Source of the DNA: Oceanospirillum sp048268485
GTDB taxonomy: Bacteria > Pseudomonadota > Gammaproteobacteria > Pseudomonadales > Halomonadaceae
DNA: 64,000 nt
Reading direction: 5' to 3'
Assembly (NCBI GenBank): GCA_048268485.1
Contig: JBLWVL010000010.1
Span: 1-64,000, forward strand
The notes beneath the pieces were generated by a model. The model ran no database searches. It was not told the DNA's origin and saw only the letters and a list, made by a program, of their open reading frames with translations. The translations under genes and the position numbers were made by a program. Positions 17,633 through 26,879 of the stretch are shown in pieces. How positions within the stretch are numbered: the stretch's first letter is position 1; each line of letters opens with the position of its first letter.

Positions 17633-18907
17633 ATGCTTGATCCAAAGCTGATCCGTACGGATCTGGAAACTGTTGCGGAAAAATTGAAAATTCGCGGTTT
17701 TGAACTGGATACCGCTCGTCTGCAGGAGCTGGAGTCCCAGCGTAAAGGTCTGCAGACTGAAACCGAACAGCTGCAGAACGAGCGTAATACCCGATCGAAA
17801 GCGATTGGTAAGGCAAAAGCATCTGGTGAAGATATTGCACCTTTGTTGGCTGAAGTCAGCGATCTGGGTGACCGGTTGGATGCCGGTAAGCAGAAACTGG
17901 CAGAACTTCAGGACGAGCTTAACAATCTGCTGTTGACCATTCCTAACCTGCCACACGAGTCTGTACCTGCAGGCAGTAGTGAAGATGACAACGTCGAAGT
18001 ACGTCGCTGGGGAACACCGAAAGAGCTGGAATTCGAACCAAAAGACCATGTTGACCTGGGCTCCCCGAATGGTCTGCTGGACTTTGAAACCGGTGTTAAA
18101 ATCACGGGTTCACGTTTTACGACGATGCGCGGCCCTCTGGCCCGTATGCATCGTGCCCTGACCCAGTTTATGCTGGATACCCACACCGGTGAGCATGGTT
18201 ACACTGAAGTTTACGTGCCTTATATGGTAAATAAGGACTCACTTCGTGGTACCGGTCAGCTACCTAAGTTTGAAGAAGATCTGTTCAAACTACAGGGTGA
18301 AAGCGAGTACTACCTGATCCCGACTGCAGAAGTACCGGTCACCAATATGGTACGTGACGAGATTCTGGCGGCGAAAGAGCTGCCGCTGAAAATGACGGCA
18401 CACACGCCTTGTTTCCGTAGTGAAGCGGGCTCTTACGGGCGTGATACCCGTGGTATGATCCGTCAGCACCAGTTCGAGAAAGTGGAAATGGTGCAGCTGG
18501 TTGAGCCATCCAGGTCTTACGAAGCACTGGAAGAGCTGACCGGCCACGCAGAAAAAATCCTGCAGGCGCTGAATCTGCCTTACCGTGTGGTTAACCTGTG
18601 TGGCGGCGACATCGGTTTCTCCGCAGCGAAAACCTATGATATTGAAGTCTGGCTGCCGGGCCAGCAGAAGTACCGGGAGATCTCTTCCTGCTCTAACTTT
18701 GAAGACTTCCAGGCACGCCGTCTGCAGGCGCGCTTCCGTAATCCGGAAACCAACAAGCCTGAGCTGCTGCACACTCTGAATGGCTCTGGTCTGGCCGTTG
18801 GGCGTACACTGGTGGCGGTAATGGAAAACTACCAGGATGCAAAGGGCCGTATTCACGTACCTGAGGTTCTGCAGCCCTATATGGGTGGTGTTACCGTTAT
18901 CGGTTAA
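17633..18907 (+). CDS. serS: Seryl-tRNA synthetase
   Basis: 424 residues. SerS charges tRNA-Ser. The N-terminal coiled-coil arm (about 25-105, rich in Glu/Gln/Arg/Leu) contacts the tRNA extra arm. The class II catalytic core has motif 2 FRSEAGSYGRDTRGMIRQHQFEK and motif 3 LNGSGLAVGRTLVAVMENYQ, split around residues 265 and 380. A strong terminator follows. Confidence 0.98.
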   Translation: MLDPKLIRTDLETVAEKLKIRGFELDTARLQELESQRKGLQTETEQLQNERNTRSKAIGKAKASGEDIAPLLAEVSDLGDRLDAGKQKLAELQDELNNLLLTIPNLPHESVPAGSSEDDNVEVRRWGTPKELEFEPKDHVDLGSPNGLLDFETGVKITGSRFTTMRGPLARMHRALTQFMLDTHTGEHGYTEVYVPYMVNKDSLRGTGQLPKFEEDLFKLQGESEYYLIPTAEVPVTNMVRDEILAAKELPLKMTAHTPCFRSEAGSYGRDTRGMIRQHQFEKVEMVQLVEPSRSYEALEELTGHAEKILQALNLPYRVVNLCGGDIGFSAAKTYDIEVWLPGQQKYREISSCSNFEDFQARRLQARFRNPETNKPELLHTLNGSGLAVGRTLVAVMENYQDAKGRIHVPEVLQPYMGGVTVIG

Positions 18908-18938
18908 TCTGCTGCTTTTATATCTGCTATAAGAAATG

Positions 18939-18966
18939 GCCTGTGCTGAAAAGCACAGGCTTTTTT
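18939..18966 (+). terminator. Intrinsic terminator of serS
   Basis: The perfect 9-bp stem GCCTGTGCT/AGCACAGGC with a GAAA tetraloop is followed by six Ts. Confidence 0.95.
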
Positions 18967-18982
18967 ATGCCTGTCAGATAGT

Positions 18983-19002
18983 ATTGTTCTGTTCTGAACA
19001 AT
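18983..19002. promoter_or_regulatory. Palindromic element upstream of cysG
   Basis: ATTGTTC-TGTTCT-GAACAAT is a perfect 7-bp inverted repeat with a 6-base centre. It lies about 145 bases before cysG and has no following T-run, so it is an operator candidate rather than a terminator. The cognate regulator is unknown. Confidence 0.35.
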
Positions 19003-19145
19003 TTTGGTGCATTTATCGGTACTACCGCTCTAAAATGGTTATAAAAGATTTCTTGTATCTTTGATTTGGTTATATAAAAATAGTCTTGCCCTTTCTTAAT
19101 CGAGCCCTTAATCAGCTCGGTAGCCCCTGTATAAGAGATCTGCTT

Positions 19146-20582
19146 ATGAAAATGCTTCCCCTAATGGCGAATACCGATGAGTTCGGTGCGGTTGTTATTG
19201 GTCACGATGATACAGCCCGCCGCAAGTTGCAGGCGTTGTTGCGTGCTGGTGCTAAGGTTGCAGTAGCCGCTTCTCAGCCGTTGAGTCCTGGGTTGCAGCA
19301 GCTGATGCAGGCGCATGATGTCGCTGAAATTACCGTTGAGCAGGCGCTTACTAAGGCCGAGCTTTACCCGTTAGTCATTCTGGCAGAAAGTGCAGGAGAT
19401 GGATTACAGCAGCAGGCGTTAGAACTTAAAGCGAAGGGGAGGCTGGTGAATGTAGCCGCCCATCCGGAGTGGTCTAATGTCTCCCTGCCCTATCTGATCG
19501 ATCGGCATCCTGTGTTGATTGCCGTGGGCTCTACCGGTGAAGCCCCTGTGCTGGCGCGTATTATGAAAGCTCGTCTTGAATCCCTGATTCCACGCTCTTT
19601 TGGTCGTCTGGCCGGGTTGGTACATCAGGGAATGGATCGGGTCAAAGATCTGTTCCCGAGTCTGAAGCTGCGCGAGCGTTTCTGGTCACAACAACTGGAA
19701 GGTGCTGTTGGGGAACTGATGTTGTCAGGGCGTGAGGAGCAGGCTGGGCAGTTGCTGGAAAACAACCTGACAGCGGCCGAGCAAAAACCTGATACCGTGA
19801 AAGGGGAGGTGTATCTGGTTGGTGGCGGCCCTGGCGATCCTGAGCTGCTGACCCTGAGAGCGGTACGTCTGATTCAGCAGGCAGATGTGGTGCTGTATGA
19901 CCGCTTGGTTGCCCCTGAAATCGTTGATCTCTGTCGCAGTGATGCCGAGCGAATTTATGTTGGTAAAGCCCGCTCAGATCATGCTGTGCCTCAGGGAGAT
20001 ATTAACCAGCTGCTGGTTGACCTGGCGTTACAGGGTAAGCGGGTGTTACGTCTTAAAGGTGGTGATCCTTTTATTTTTGGCCGGGGCGGGGAAGAGATTG
20101 AAACCCTGAGTCAGCACCGGGTGCCGTTCCAGGTGGTCCCTGGTATTACTGCAGCGTCAGGCTGTGCCGCTTATGCCGGTATCCCCCTGACCCATAGAGA
20201 TCATGCCCAGTCGGTACGCTTTGTTACGGGGCATTTAAAAGATGGTAGTAGCAATCTGCCATGGGATGAATTGGCAACGCCAGCACAAACGCTGGTTTTC
20301 TATATGGGACTGGTAGGTCTGCCGGAAATCACCCGTCAGTTGATCGCCCACGGACGAAGTGCCGATACGCCGGCAGCTCTGATTCAGCAGGGCACGACCC
20401 GCAACCAGAAAAACTATATTGCCACCTTAGGGACGCTGGCGGAGCACATTGCTGATAAAGATGTCGAGCCACCATCATTGATTATTGTGGGTGAGGTTGT
20501 TTCGCTACACGGGGCTCTCAACTGGTTTGATCCGGAGCAGGCGGGTGGCAGTCAGGGCTTTTGGAAAAGAGCGTCATCCTGA
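19146..20582 (+). CDS. cysG: Siroheme synthase CysG with degenerate N-terminal domain
   Basis: 478 residues from the ATG at 19146. CysG makes siroheme for sulfite and nitrite reductases. The C-terminal methyltransferase (about 230-470) looks intact: YLVGGGPGDPELLTLRA, VLYDRLVAPE, LKGGDPFIFGRGGEE and VPGITAASGCAAYAGIPLTHR. The N-terminal dehydrogenase/ferrochelatase part does not. Where E. coli has the NAD-binding GGGDVAERK, this protein has IGHDDTARRK. Where E. coli has NVVD with the catalytic Asp104, this protein has NVAA (102-105). The fold is still recognisable (SLPYLIDRHPVLIAVGSTGEAPVLAR). It may act only as a uroporphyrinogen methyltransferase. Confidence 0.9.
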   Translation: MKMLPLMANTDEFGAVVIGHDDTARRKLQALLRAGAKVAVAASQPLSPGLQQLMQAHDVAEITVEQALTKAELYPLVILAESAGDGLQQQALELKAKGRLVNVAAHPEWSNVSLPYLIDRHPVLIAVGSTGEAPVLARIMKARLESLIPRSFGRLAGLVHQGMDRVKDLFPSLKLRERFWSQQLEGAVGELMLSGREEQAGQLLENNLTAAEQKPDTVKGEVYLVGGGPGDPELLTLRAVRLIQQADVVLYDRLVAPEIVDLCRSDAERIYVGKARSDHAVPQGDINQLLVDLALQGKRVLRLKGGDPFIFGRGGEEIETLSQHRVPFQVVPGITAASGCAAYAGIPLTHRDHAQSVRFVTGHLKDGSSNLPWDELATPAQTLVFYMGLVGLPEITRQLIAHGRSADTPAALIQQGTTRNQKNYIATLGTLAEHIADKDVEPPSLIIVGEVVSLHGALNWFDPEQAGGSQGFWKRASS

Positions 20583-20669
20583 CTTCCAGGTGTAATTGAA
20601 TCTATTCGGGTCCTGTTTTACGTATAGCTTCTAAAGCATCCATGTTCCCATAGACGTCAGGAGTGCACG

Positions 20670-21155
20670 ATGAAACGTCGTACTTTTTTACAGGCACTGG
20701 TTGGATTCCCTGCGGCACTTAGCTTTGTTCCTCAGATTGAGGCCAGCAATAAACCTAATCATGATATTGAGCCTCTTAATCTGAGCCCGGAAGAGTGGAA
20801 GACCCGTCTCAATGACCCGCAGTTTTATGTGCTGCGGGAAGAGGGTACTGAGCGAGCGTTTACCAGTCCGTTGAATGATGAAAAGCGCAAGGGGGAATAC
20901 CGCTGTGCGGGTTGCGATTTGCTGATGTTCACCTCTGAGATGAAGTATGACAGTGGTACCGGCTGGCCCAGCTTCTTCACTGTAGTGGATGGCCATATTG
21001 AAACTAAAACAGATTTCAAGCTGATCTATCCACGGACTGAATACCACTGCGTTCGCTGTGGAGGTCATCAGGGGCATGTGTTCAATGATGGGCCTAAGCC
21101 TACAGGTCAGCGCTGGTGTAATAATGGTGTTGCACTGAGGTTTGTGCCTGCCTGA
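20670..21155 (+). CDS. msrB: Peptide methionine-R-sulfoxide reductase MsrB, Tat-exported
   Basis: 161 residues. MsrB reduces the R form of methionine sulfoxide in proteins. Zinc ligands are CAGCD and CVRCGGHQGHVF; the SGTGWPSFF motif is present; the catalytic cysteine is in RWCNNGVALRF near the end. The N-terminus MKRRTFLQALVGFPAAL is a twin-arginine signal (RRTFLQ plus a hydrophobic stretch), so the enzyme probably folds in the cytoplasm and works in the periplasm or at the membrane. E. coli MsrB lacks such a signal. It has its own terminator and stands alone after cysG. Confidence 0.93.
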   Translation: MKRRTFLQALVGFPAALSFVPQIEASNKPNHDIEPLNLSPEEWKTRLNDPQFYVLREEGTERAFTSPLNDEKRKGEYRCAGCDLLMFTSEMKYDSGTGWPSFFTVVDGHIETKTDFKLIYPRTEYHCVRCGGHQGHVFNDGPKPTGQRWCNNGVALRFVPA

Positions 21156-21184
21156 TTTCGATAGTGATGACTCCTTTTCTGTAA

Positions 21185-21209
21185 ACCGTCTGATCAAGGC
21201 GGTTTTTTT
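21185..21209 (+). terminator. Intrinsic terminator of msrB
   Basis: The stem ACCGTC/GGCGGT is followed by seven Ts, about 30 bp after the stop codon. Confidence 0.85.
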
Positions 21210-21444
21210 GTTTCTTAATGTTATAAACCCGGTGGAAACCCTAGCGGGTACAATAAATATTGTGCGTTGCAGCTAGAAAAATAGCAGATATTGCTGTTAT
21301 TTGGCGCTATCTGTTGGTTTGTTTGGACTAAAGTAGGGCGTGTAGGCAGAGCTTCAGGCATTATTATGGAGTGCTAAAAATAATAAAAACAGCAAAAACA
21401 ATTAAAACAACAACAAGTTCCTGTGCAGGCAGGGTGGAGCTGAT

Positions 21445-23121
21445 TTGCGTATGAGTCCAACGGCTAGTTATAAAATAAGACAGGTTATGACGGGTGTTCC
21501 GGTTTTTGGTGGTGTTTTGTTCGGTTTAGCAACAGAGCTTTTACCCACCGGATTAGGGGTAGGGTTGCTGGCTGCATCAGCCTTACCTATTTTGTTGCCT
21601 CTGTTGGCTAAAAAAAGTGTGGGTGGCTCACATCCTGTGATGGATGAGCTTCTGAGAAAAGAAAATCTCACAACAGATGATTTGCTAAAAGCACGGGAAG
21701 CACTGTATCAGCAGAACATGATAGGAACTTCTGTTGGTCGCTTTATTGATGGATTTGCCAGATTACGTCAAATGGTGGATGGTCTGGATGGTACGGCGAG
21801 CAAAACAGCCATCGCGACAGCAGAGGTTTCTCATCTGGCAGACCAAATGGATCGCCGTCTTGATATTCAGCAGGAAGAGGTGGAAAAAGTTGCGGCCCGG
21901 GTTGAATCCATCACAGTGACTATGCACCAGGTTTCAGTGAATGCCAGCAGCGTAACGGATCTGGCAACGCAGGCGAAAGAGTATAGCTTTACCGGTCGTG
22001 ATGAGCTGCAGGAAGCGATCAGTCAGATGCGTGATATCAGCTCACGAACGGATCACACTTTAGGCCTGATCAACCAGTTGAATGAAAAGTCCGATATGAT
22101 TCAGGATGTCACCCGGGTGATTGAAGGTATAGCTGAACAGACTAATCTTCTGGCGCTTAATGCTGCTATTGAAGCTGCCCGTGCCGGTGAACATGGGCGG
22201 GGTTTCGCTGTCGTGGCCGATGAAGTTCGTAGTTTAGCCAGTCGGACATCGGATTCGACGCAACAGGTTGCGGATATTGTGCAGGAGATTCAGAGCAGTA
22301 CTCAGGAGGTTGTGACAACGATTGAAGACCTGGTATCGCGTATTAACTTCGGTTCAGAGAAGGTTGAAACGGTGGGCAATCGCTTGGGCGATATGGCAAA
22401 TCAGTTTGATGAGGTTGAACATCAGATCAGTGGTATTGCTGAGGCTGTTGTGCACAGTCATGAGCATATCGAAGATATCTCCCATTCTATCTCATCCCTG
22501 AAAGAAGAAGTAACCGAGGGCAATGATCAGATGCATGAGCTGACTGTGCAGGCCGAAAGCCTGATGCAGGGAGCTGAAACAATTACTGCTGAGCTGGCTC
22601 GTCAGGCGGCTACCGGAAAACACCGTGAATCCTATGCCGCTTGCCGACAGGCGGCAGAACGGGTTCAGGAGGTCTTTGAGAAGGCGGTGTCAGACGGAAC
22701 GCTCACCATGGATGACCTGTTTGACCGTAACTACCAGCCAATTCCCGGAACTAATCCTCAGAAATACAGCACCCGGTTTGATCAGTTTACTGATCGGGTG
22801 TTACCTGCTATTCAGGAAGATGTGCTAAACAGCAATGGCTTTGCATACTCTATTATGATTGATGATCACGGTTATGTATCAACTCACAATAATCAGTATG
22901 CGCACAAAGAAAGTGGTGACCCGGAAGTTGATCTGGTGAAAAGCCGTAGTAAGCGTATTTTCAATGATAGAACCGGTTTGCGTGGAGGGCAGCATCAGGA
23001 AAAGCTACTGCTGCAAACCTATAAACGGGACACTGGAGAAGTGTTGCATGATCTTTCGGTGCCTGTTTTTGTTAATGGCCGTCACTGGGGAGGGTTCCGG
23101 GTTGGGTATCTTCCTGATTAA
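21445..23121 (+). CDS. Methyl-accepting chemotaxis protein with C-terminal sensor domain
   Basis: 558 residues from a TTG at 21445, whose GGAG lies 5 bases upstream; the ATG at 21451 is the alternative. Two short hydrophobic segments (about 14-53) form a membrane hairpin with almost no periplasmic loop. The coiled signalling domain has the conserved tip IEGIAEQTNLLALNAAIEAARAGEHGRGFAVVADEVR (about 226-262). Unusually, about 165 residues follow the signalling domain (FSYSIMIDD-like segment FAYSIMIDDHGYVSTHNNQ, then HWGGFRVGY at the very end). They look like a Cache/PAS-type sensor, so sensing is probably cytoplasmic. The ligand is unknown. Confidence 0.85.
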   Translation: MRMSPTASYKIRQVMTGVPVFGGVLFGLATELLPTGLGVGLLAASALPILLPLLAKKSVGGSHPVMDELLRKENLTTDDLLKAREALYQQNMIGTSVGRFIDGFARLRQMVDGLDGTASKTAIATAEVSHLADQMDRRLDIQQEEVEKVAARVESITVTMHQVSVNASSVTDLATQAKEYSFTGRDELQEAISQMRDISSRTDHTLGLINQLNEKSDMIQDVTRVIEGIAEQTNLLALNAAIEAARAGEHGRGFAVVADEVRSLASRTSDSTQQVADIVQEIQSSTQEVVTTIEDLVSRINFGSEKVETVGNRLGDMANQFDEVEHQISGIAEAVVHSHEHIEDISHSISSLKEEVTEGNDQMHELTVQAESLMQGAETITAELARQAATGKHRESYAACRQAAERVQEVFEKAVSDGTLTMDDLFDRNYQPIPGTNPQKYSTRFDQFTDRVLPAIQEDVLNSNGFAYSIMIDDHGYVSTHNNQYAHKESGDPEVDLVKSRSKRIFNDRTGLRGGQHQEKLLLQTYKRDTGEVLHDLSVPVFVNGRHWGGFRVGYLPD

Positions 23122-23211
23122 GTCGCTAAATACAGCGCCGCTGGTTTATAAGGCAAAGTAAGATGCTGGTTTTATTGGCAGAAACAGCGAGGCGCGTATA
23201 GGCTATTTTAA

Positions 23212-23242
23212 AAGCTGGGATGTTTTACCCCGGCTTTTTTTT
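23212..23242 (+). terminator. Intrinsic terminator of the chemoreceptor gene
   Basis: The stem AAGCTGGG/CCCCGGCTT is followed by eight Ts, about 90 bp after the stop codon. Confidence 0.85.
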
Positions 23243-23380
23243 GATTTTAAGTAAGGTGCCGGTGCTCTGGTAAAGCTCAAGCCCAAGGGTTGCCTGGACT
23301 TATTCAAATAGTGCGTTTAATTACTTGGTTTTTGATGCCGTTTAGCCGATGCTGGTTTTAACCGGCTTGTAAGGATTGAG

Positions 23381-26300
23381 ATGTTTTTCACCCCTGTATC
23401 TGAAATTGCTAATACTGATGTTGCGCTTCTTGAGGATGCCCACTCAGTGAATGATGGCCTTGAGCTGATGACTCGGGATTCTAAGCATGCCCTTGTTATT
23501 ATGGGGGATGCAGGCCTGAGGGTGATGAGTACTCATATTCTGATCAGCTTACGCTTTGCGGGGCTGGATTTTACAACACCGTTACGGGATGTCGGTTTGC
23601 CAATGGCTGAGTGTCTGCAAAGGCATCAGGTGCTGGCTGAAGGGGCGGTGACGTATAGCCGTGCCCGCTCGGAGCTTTTGTGTGTGGTTGATGGTGATAC
23701 TTTGCTAGGGGTCATCACCAGTGACAACATTATTCGTTATATGAAACGTTATGCGCCGGATATCAGGAGCCCGGTCAGAGAGTTACCGGCCAGTCGTGAC
23801 TATGTTAGGGCTGATGCAGGAACACCCCTTAAGCAGGCTGTTTTGAAGATGCAGACCGCGGGCCATACTTCCATTTTGATTTTCCGGCAAAAAGACGTTG
23901 TGGGCATTGTCAGTTACAGTGATATTCTCCCTGCTTTGAACCTTGATGCTGAGCAGTGGCAGCGGCCTGTCAGCGACTTTATGACATCTCCTGTGATCCA
24001 TATTTCCGAGGATTGCCTGATCCAGGATGTATTGATTTCCTTCTGCGATTCACACCTGAAGCGTTTGGCTATTTCTGACCAAAAACACCGGATTACCGGA
24101 TTGATTTATCAGCGGGAGATCATCGCCCAAGTTTACGATGTTATGAAGGAAGAGCGGCATCAACAGGTAATGCTGCAGGAGCTGAGTGATAATGAGCAGC
24201 GTTGGCGGGCTGTTCTCGAAGGGACAGGACAGGGGGTTTGGGATTGGAATGCTCAGACCGGAAAAGTCTATTATTCGCCTGTCTGGAAGTCGATGCTGGG
24301 TTTTGAAGAACATGAAGTTGGCGACACCATTAACGAATGGCAGACCCGTATCCACCCAGATGACCTTGAACGTACATACCGGGATGTGGATGCCCATCTG
24401 AAAGGTGAAACCTCAATATATGACAATACTCACCGGGTTTTGTGTAAAGGGGGGCGTTATAAATGGATCCGGGATATCGGAAAAGTATTCAGTCGTGATG
24501 CTCAGGGGAACCCGATTCGGGTTATCGGCAGCCATACGGATATTACAGAAGAGATTGAGTTAAAAGAGAAGCTCAGCCTCCTGGCAGATAACGCACCGGG
24601 TATGCTCTATCAGTATCGTATTGATGCTGAGGGTGGCGTCAGTTTTCCCTTTGCTACAAGAGGTTGCAAAGATGTCTACGGCTTCAGTCCACAAGAGCTT
24701 AAAAGTGATGTAGGGGCCATACTGGATCGTATACATCGTGAGGATATTGAACGTATCAGCGCCAGTATCGAAGTCTCTAAGGAAAGCCTGGCGGTTTGGG
24801 AAGAGCAGTATCGCTATGATCACCCTATAAAGGGTTTGCGCTGGATAGAAGGGCGTGCAGTTCCCAGTCGTATGAGTGATGGCTCTGTTATCTGGAACGG
24901 CTATATCTATGATATTACAGAGCGCAAGATGCAGGAGTTTGCTCTGGAAGCGGCCAGAAAGATGGCTGATGATGCCAGCCGTGCCAAGTCAGAGTTTCTG
25001 GCGAATATGAGCCATGAAATCCGAACGCCAATGAGTGGCATTATCGGCCTGAGCCAAATTAGTGTTGGTGAGCAGCGGCTGGACGTATTACATGAACGCC
25101 TCTACAAAATTCATCACTCAGGCAGGCTGCTGTTGGGCATTCTCAACGATATTTTGGATTACTCTAAAATTGAATCCGGTAAGCTGGGTATTGAGTGCCA
25201 GCCTTTTTTTATTGATGGTCTACTGGATAATCTTCGTAGCTTGTTTGCCATGGAGGCAGACAAAAAACAGTTAGAACTTATTTTTGATAGTGCTCCGGAA
25301 CTGGCTATTGTCTATATGGGAGATGAGTTGCGTATTCGTCAGGTACTAACGAACCTGTTGGGTAATGCGATTAAATTTACTGAAAAAGGTCAGGTACGCT
25401 TAACGGTTGCTCTGTGTAACGACAGGCCATCGAACCCAAAGGGACAGCAGTGGCTGCACTTCAGCATTCAGGATACAGGTATTGGCGTTACTGCGGGGCA
25501 AAAAGATAAGTTGTTCAATGCCTTCAGTCAGGCGGATACTTCAATCGCCCGCAAGCATGGGGGGTCAGGGCTGGGACTGGTGATCAGTCAGCGTTTGGTT
25601 GAGGCGATGCAAGGGCGGGGAATTACACTTGAAAGTGAGCCCGGGAAAGGGGCTTGTTTCAGCTTTGAGCTGCCGCTCTCCCCATGCTCATCCGCACAGG
25701 AAAAGGAGTTTCTGGCTCTTCAGCCGCAGGATGAAGATGTTATCGGTAGCCTGGCAGGGCATATTCTCCTGGTAGAAGATAACCTGATTAACCAGGAAAT
25801 TACTCAGTCCCAGCTTAAACAGCTAGGTTTAGATGTCACTCTTGCCGAAAATGGCCAGGAGGCACTGGACTTGCTTGGGGTACAAACATTTGATTTGGTA
25901 TTAATGGATATACAAATGCCGGTCATGGATGGCTATACCGCAACCCGAACATTGCGTGCGATGGGAAATAAACTACCTGTTATTGCCCTGACCGCAGCAG
26001 CCATGGCAGAGGATCAGCAACGGGCGGCAGATGCGGGGATGAATGGCCATCTGACGAAACCGATTGAAACCTATGCCCTGTTTCATACGCTGAGCCACTG
26101 GCTTCAGCCGCAGGAAGTTTTGAGTGATAAACTGCCTGAGGTGGGGCTATCCCAGGTATCTGACTCCGGCTCAGAGCCACCATCGTTACCTCCGGTCATT
26201 TCTGGCGATATTGCTTTATTTGATCCGGCTGAAGGCGTTGCGATGGTCGGTGGACAATATTTGATCTACCAGAAAATTTTGCAGGAATTTACCCGCCAGC

Positions 26301-26869
26301 TTTCAGATGAGTATATGAAGGATGTGGCGCTGATGGAGCTGTTGTCGGAAAAAAGTGCTCCTGAGGAATTCCTGGCTGCTCACCGAATCACCCATAGTAT
26401 TAAAGGGGTCGCAGGTAATCTCTGTATGCGGCCACTGGCAGAGGCGGCAGCGGAGCTTGATCAGGAGTTAAAACGCAACCGCCCGCCAGGGTCAGAGCAG
26501 TTACAGATATTCCAAAAGCTTTTGGCGCAATCCTACACAGAGGTTAATGCTTGGCTTTTGACTCAGCAGGAAGCGGTGCATGCTTCGAGTGATTCTCCGT
26601 TTTCGCTGGCAGTTAATGCAGGTGATCATTCTGGCGTATCAGAAGTGAATATAATTGCCCGGCTGCAGGTTTTAATGGCAGAAATTCTTAATAGTCAGTT
26701 TATTGATGAGAGCGAGCTTGAAGAGATTACTGGTGAGTTGAAAAATCATAACAAGGAAGATGCTGATGTACTCTGGAAAACAGTTACACAAGCGTTGAAC
26801 CAGTTTGACTTTGAACTGGCAGCATCGGCCCTGCAGCGACTACTTAATAAACTTGAATCGGCGTCTTAA
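23381..26869 (+). CDS. Hybrid histidine kinase: CBS-PAS-PAS-HisKA-HATPase-REC-HPt
   Basis: 1162 residues with no clear membrane segment. Residues 1-270 look like two pairs of CBS domains (LLCVVDGDTLLGVITSDNIIR, then DVVGIVSYSDIL and DFMTSPVIHISED). These usually bind adenine nucleotides. Two PAS/PAC domains follow (DITEEIE and DITERKMQ ends). The phosphoacceptor is H545 in MSHEIRTPMSG, followed by the HATPase N, G1 and G2 boxes (NLLGNAIKFTEKG, DTGIGV, GGSGLGL). The receiver Asp is D843 in LMDIQMPVMDG, and the HPt His is H1005 in THSIKGVAGNL. It is a complete internal phosphorelay. A second kinase gene follows after 10 bp. Confidence 0.9.
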   Translation: MFFTPVSEIANTDVALLEDAHSVNDGLELMTRDSKHALVIMGDAGLRVMSTHILISLRFAGLDFTTPLRDVGLPMAECLQRHQVLAEGAVTYSRARSELLCVVDGDTLLGVITSDNIIRYMKRYAPDIRSPVRELPASRDYVRADAGTPLKQAVLKMQTAGHTSILIFRQKDVVGIVSYSDILPALNLDAEQWQRPVSDFMTSPVIHISEDCLIQDVLISFCDSHLKRLAISDQKHRITGLIYQREIIAQVYDVMKEERHQQVMLQELSDNEQRWRAVLEGTGQGVWDWNAQTGKVYYSPVWKSMLGFEEHEVGDTINEWQTRIHPDDLERTYRDVDAHLKGETSIYDNTHRVLCKGGRYKWIRDIGKVFSRDAQGNPIRVIGSHTDITEEIELKEKLSLLADNAPGMLYQYRIDAEGGVSFPFATRGCKDVYGFSPQELKSDVGAILDRIHREDIERISASIEVSKESLAVWEEQYRYDHPIKGLRWIEGRAVPSRMSDGSVIWNGYIYDITERKMQEFALEAARKMADDASRAKSEFLANMSHEIRTPMSGIIGLSQISVGEQRLDVLHERLYKIHHSGRLLLGILNDILDYSKIESGKLGIECQPFFIDGLLDNLRSLFAMEADKKQLELIFDSAPELAIVYMGDELRIRQVLTNLLGNAIKFTEKGQVRLTVALCNDRPSNPKGQQWLHFSIQDTGIGVTAGQKDKLFNAFSQADTSIARKHGGSGLGLVISQRLVEAMQGRGITLESEPGKGACFSFELPLSPCSSAQEKEFLALQPQDEDVIGSLAGHILLVEDNLINQEITQSQLKQLGLDVTLAENGQEALDLLGVQTFDLVLMDIQMPVMDGYTATRTLRAMGNKLPVIALTAAAMAEDQQRAADAGMNGHLTKPIETYALFHTLSHWLQPQEVLSDKLPEVGLSQVSDSGSEPPSLPPVISGDIALFDPAEGVAMVGGQYLIYQKILQEFTRQLSDEYMKDVALMELLSEKSAPEEFLAAHRITHSIKGVAGNLCMRPLAEAAAELDQELKRNRPPGSEQLQIFQKLLAQSYTEVNAWLLTQQEAVHASSDSPFSLAVNAGDHSGVSEVNIIARLQVLMAEILNSQFIDESELEEITGELKNHNKEDADVLWKTVTQALNQFDFELAASALQRLLNKLESAS

Positions 26870-26879
26870 GGAAACTGTT

